Positions 59,857-64,000 of a stretch of 64,000 bases of DNA are shown in pieces. The position numbers and the translations under genes are program-made. Position 1 is the stretch's first letter. Each line of letters opens with the position of its first letter. The stretch comes from Megachile rotundata (taxonomy: Eukaryota > Arthropoda > Insecta > Hymenoptera > Megachilidae), in NCBI RefSeq assembly GCF_050947335.1, contig NC_134993.1, positions 2,604,001 to 2,668,000 on the forward strand, in the 5' to 3' direction. The notes beneath the pieces were generated by a model, which ran no database searches, was not told where the DNA came from, and saw nothing but the letters and a program-made list of their open reading frames with translations.

Positions 59857-61708
59857 GATCTCGATCACACAATCACAATCACACAATTACACAATCACAA
59901 TCCCACAATCACAATCACACAACCACAGTCACACAATCACAATCACACAATCACAATCACGCAATCACGATCACACAATCACAATCACGCAATCACACAG
60001 TCACAATCCCACAATCACGATCACACAATCACGATCGCACAGTCACGATCACACAATCACAATCACACAATCACAATCACACAATCACACAATCACAATC
60101 ACAATCAGACAATCACAAACACACAATCACGATCACACAATCACGATCACACAATCACGATCACACAATCACAAACACACAGTCGCGATCACACGATCAC
60201 GATCACACGATCACGATCACACGATCACGATCACACAATCACAATCCCACAATCAAGGCCACACAATGACGATCACACAATCACCATCACACAATCTCGA
60301 CCACACAATCACGATCACACAATCACGATCACACAATCACGTTCACACAATAACAAACACACAGTCGCGATCACTCGATCACGATCACACAATCACGATC
60401 ACACAGTCACGATCACACAATCACAATCACACAATCACGATCACACAATCACGATCACATAATCACGATCACACAATCACGATCACACAATCACCATCAC
60501 ACAATCACGACCACACAATCACGATCACACAATCACGCTCACACAATCACGATCACACAATCACGTTCACACAATCACAAACACACAGTCGCGATCACAC
60601 GATCACGATCACACAATCACGATCACGCAGTCACGATCACACAACCACAATCACACAATCACGATCACACAATCACGATCCCACAATCACGGTCACACTA
60701 TCACGATCACACAATCACAGTCACACAATCACAATCACACAATCACAATCACAATCACAATCACGATCACACAGTCACGATCACACAATCACGATCACAC
60801 GATCACGATCACACAATCACAATCACACAATCGTTATCACATAATCACGATCACACAATCACCATCACACAATCAAGTCCACACAATGACGATCACACAA
60901 TCACCATCACACAATCACAATCACACAATCACAATCACACAATCACAATCACACAATCACAATCACACAATCACAGTCACACAATCACAATTACACAATC
61001 ACAATTACACAAACACGATCACACAATCACGATCACACAATCACGATCACACAATCACTATTACACAATCACACAATCACACAATCACAATCACACAATC
61101 ACACAGTCACAATCCCACAATCACGATCACACAATCACAATCAAACAATCACAATCACACAATCACGATCACACAATCACAATCACGCAGTCACACAGTC
61201 ACAATCCCACAATCACGATCACACAATCACGATCGCACAGTCACGATCACACGATCACGATCACACAATCACTATCACAAAATCACAATCACACAGTCAC
61301 ACAATCACAATCACAATCAGACAATCACAAACACACAATCACGATCACACAATCACGATCACACAATCACGATCACACAATCACAAACACACAGTCGCGA
61401 TCACACGATCACGATCACACGATCACGATCACACGATCACGATCACACAATCACGATCACACAATCACGATCACACAATCACGATCACACAATCACGATC
61501 ACACAAACACGATCACACAATCACGATCACACAATCACGATCACACAATCACAGTCACACAATCACGATCACACAATCACGATCACACAATCACAATCAC
61601 ACAATGAAGGTCACACAATGACGATCACACAATCACGACCACACAATCACGATCACACAATCGCGATCGCACAATCACGATCACAATATCACAATCACAC
61701 AGTCACAC
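59857..61708 (+). repeat. R-like tail and leader segment, second copy
   Basis: Matches 51,068-52,454, with landmarks at 60,266 and 60,886 (offset 8817). At about 61,270 it joins directly to sequence equivalent to 53,551, skipping 1097 bp. No gene. Confidence 0.83.
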
Positions 61709-61810
61709 AATCACAATCACAATCACAATCACAATCACAATCACAATCACAATCACAATCACAATCACAATCACAATCACAATCACAATCACAATCACAA
61801 TCACAATCAC
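61709..61810 (+). repeat. Hexamer block (AATCAC)17
   Basis: 102 bp between CAGTCACAC and CGATC monomers. Shorter paralogue of the 54,081 block. Confidence 0.9.
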
Positions 61811-63058
61811 GATCACACAATCACGACCACACAATCACGATCACACAATCACGATCACACAATCACGATCACACAATCACGATCACACAATCACGATCAC
61901 ACAATCACGATCACACAATCACAATCACACAATCGTTATCACACAATCACGATCACACAATCACCATCCCACAATCACCATCACACAATCACCATCACAC
62001 AATCACGATCACACAATCACGATCACACAATCGCGATCACGCAATCACAATCACGCAATCACAATCACACAATCACAGTCACACAATCACAAACATACAA
62101 TCACAATCACACAATCACAATCTCACAATCACAATCACACAATCACAATCACACAATCACAATCACACAATCACAATCACACAATCACAATCACACAATC
62201 ACAATCACACAATCACAAGCACACAATCACAATCCCACAATCACAATCCCACAATCACAATCCCACAATCACACAATCACACAGTCACAATCCCACAATC
62301 ACGATCACACAATCACGATCACACAATCACAATCACACAATCACAATCACACAATCACACTGTCACAATCCCACAATCACGATCACACAATCACGATCAC
62401 ACAGTCACGATCACACGATCACGATCACACAATAACAATCACACAATCACAATCACACAATCACGAGCACACAATCACGATCACACAATCACCATCACAC
62501 AATCACGATCACACAATCACAATCACACAATCACGATCACACAATCACTATCACACAATCACAATCACACAATCACAAACACACAGTCGCGACCACACGA
62601 CCACGATCACACGATCACGTTCACACAATCACAGTCACACAATCAAGGTCACACAATGACGATCACACCATCACCATCACACAATCACGACCACACAATC
62701 ACGATCACACAATCACGTTCACACAATCACAAACACACAGTCGCGATCACTCGATCACGACCACACAATCACGATCACACAGTCAAGATCAAACAACCAC
62801 AATCACACAATCACAATATCACAATCGCAATCACACAATCACAATAACACAATCAGACAATCACACAATCACACAATCACACAATCACGATCACACTATC
62901 ACGATCACACAATCACGATAACACAATCACGATCACACAATCACGATCACACAATCACGATCACACAACCACGATCACACAATCACAATCACGCAATCAC
63001 AATCACACAATCATAATGACACAATCACAATCATGCAATCACAATCACACAATCACAA
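61811..63058 (+). repeat. CGATC-type block and diverged 14-mers, second copy
   Basis: Same order as 54,303-55,566: CGTTATC, three CCC variants at 62,234-62,264, CACTGTC, an AAGGTC junction near 62,656 and CATGCAATC near 63,033 (offset 7480). No gene. Confidence 0.82.
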
Positions 63059-63330
63059 TCTCACAATCACAATCACACAATCACAATCACACAATCACAA
63101 TCACACAATCACAATCACACAATCACAATCATACAATCACAATCACACAATCACAATCACACAATCACAATCACACAATCACAATCACACAATCACAATC
63201 ACACAATCACAATCACACAATCACAATCACACAATCACAATCACAATCACACAATCACAATCACACAATCACAATCACACAATCACAATCACACAATCAC
63301 AATCACACAATCACAATCACACAATCACAA
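63059..63330 (+). repeat. Homogeneous 14-mer array A15 (about 19 copies)
   Basis: A-type monomers with one CATAC variant and one extra hexamer, as in the array at 55,567. Ends at CACAGACAC. Confidence 0.88.
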
Positions 63331-64000
63331 TCACACAGACACACAATCACGATCACACAATCACGATCACACAATCACGATCACACAATCACGATCACAC
63401 AGTCGCGATCACACAATCACGATGACACAATCACGATCACACAATCACAATCACACAATCACAATCACACAATCAAAATCACACAACCACAATCACACAA
63501 TCAAGGTCACACAATGACGATCACACAATCACCATCACACAATCACGATCACACAATCACAATCACACAATCACGATCACACAATCACGATCACTCAATC
63601 ACAATCACACAATCACAAACACACAGTCGCGATCACACGATCACGCTCACACGATCACGATCACACGATCACGATCACACGATCACGATCACACGATCAC
63701 GATCACACGATCACGATCACACGATCACGATCACACAATCACAATCACACAATCAACGCCACACAATGACGATCACACAATCACTATCACACAATCTCGA
63801 CCACACAATCACGATCACACAATCACGATCACACAATCACGATCACACAATCACGATCACACAATCACGATCACACAACAACGATCACACAATCGCTATC
63901 ACACAATCGCTATCACACAATCACGATCACACAATCACGATCACACAATCACGGTCACACAATCACGATCACACAATCACGATCACACAATCACAAACAC
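63331..64000 (+). repeat. Diverged 14-mers at right edge, probable start of another segment S
   Basis: AAGGTC junction (ATG near 63,513), a double-CGATC block (about 63,640-63,735) and an AACGCC junction near 63,767. From about 63,870 the order ACAACAACG, paired CGCTATC, CGGTC and CAAACAC matches 1947-2080 and 56,550-56,670. The window ends inside the array. Confidence 0.82.

Larger units (their letters stand above)
1..64000 (+). repeat. Satellite array, 14 bp monomer (AATCAC + AATCACAC), spanning the whole window
   Basis: Every part of the window reads as head-to-tail copies of a 14 bp monomer made of one hexamer (AATCAC) and one octamer (AATCACAC), with local runs of either word alone. All copies lie in the same orientation. 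The + strand monomer has no G, so the strands differ sharply in composition. Variants seen repeatedly are CGATC for CAATC, CAGTC, CACTATC, AATCCCAC, AATCGCAC, AAACACAC and AATAACAC. No unique sequence, splice-like gene structure, tRNA or rRNA was found. Satellite DNA of this kind is typical of eukaryotic heterochromatin, but the host cannot be named from the sequence. The array continues past both window edges. Confidence 0.97.

Noticed and set aside
1..64000. Telomere repeat array
   Set aside because: The complement is GT-rich with isolated Gs, but no known telomere unit that I recognise reads TGTGATTGTGATTG. The layered higher-order structure with diverged linkers fits an interstitial satellite better. 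A subtelomeric location cannot be excluded.
1..64000. Assembly artefact as the explanation for the entire window
   Set aside because: Linkers of fixed length, ordered private variants and mosaic breakpoints would not arise from simple mis-stitching. Individual pure-array lengths could still be wrong and need raw reads.

Overview
The whole 64 kb window is one tandem satellite array. I found no protein-coding gene, RNA gene, transposon, CRISPR array or stretch of unique DNA. Every line of the sequence is built from two tiny words in one orientation: a hexamer AATCAC and an octamer AATCACAC. Joined, they make the 14 bp monomer AATCACAATCACAC (7 A, 5 C, 2 T, no G). The + strand is therefore extremely G-poor and A/C-rich along its full length, and no inverted block was seen. 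The commonest variant changes CAATC to CGATC, which adds a CpG and a GATC site.

Such a long, head-to-tail, layered satellite fits eukaryotic heterochromatin (pericentromeric, subtelomeric or sex/B chromosome) far better than a prokaryote. The sequence holds nothing that identifies the species. The array runs off both ends of the window.

Layout. (1) 1-4.84 kb: diverged mosaic, whose 1.84-4.84 kb part recurs at 56.46-59.63 kb. (2) 4.84-15.5 kb and 15.5-19.5 kb: two long, nearly invariant 14-mer arrays (2.4 and 3.3 kb), each preceded by the same roughly 2.3 kb leader and separated by hexamer blocks and CpG-rich variant blocks. (3) 19.5-29.5 kb: two successive higher-order units of about 5 kb (family Q). 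(4) 29.5-43.5 kb: three successive higher-order units of 3.9, 4.9 and 5.2 kb (family R). (5) 43.5-49.8 kb: another Q-like unit containing an internal 2.08 kb tandem duplication. (6) 49.8-64 kb: R-like and S-like segments, with 51.07-56.1 kb recurring at 59.86-63.6 kb.

The recurring grammar of a unit is: a linker of fixed length (208 bp between two landmarks, 8 of 8 copies), then a homogeneous 14-mer array of very variable length, then an exit marker and diverged 14-mers, then a pure hexamer block, then a CGATC-type block, then the next linker. Copies differ mostly by whole numbers of 6 or 14 bp. This points to slippage and unequal exchange rather than selection on a product.

Long open reading frames exist on the + strand only because the monomer contains no stop codon in any frame. 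They are not annotated as genes. Array coordinates were read by eye. Landmark positions are exact to a base or two, while the edges of diverged segments are approximate.
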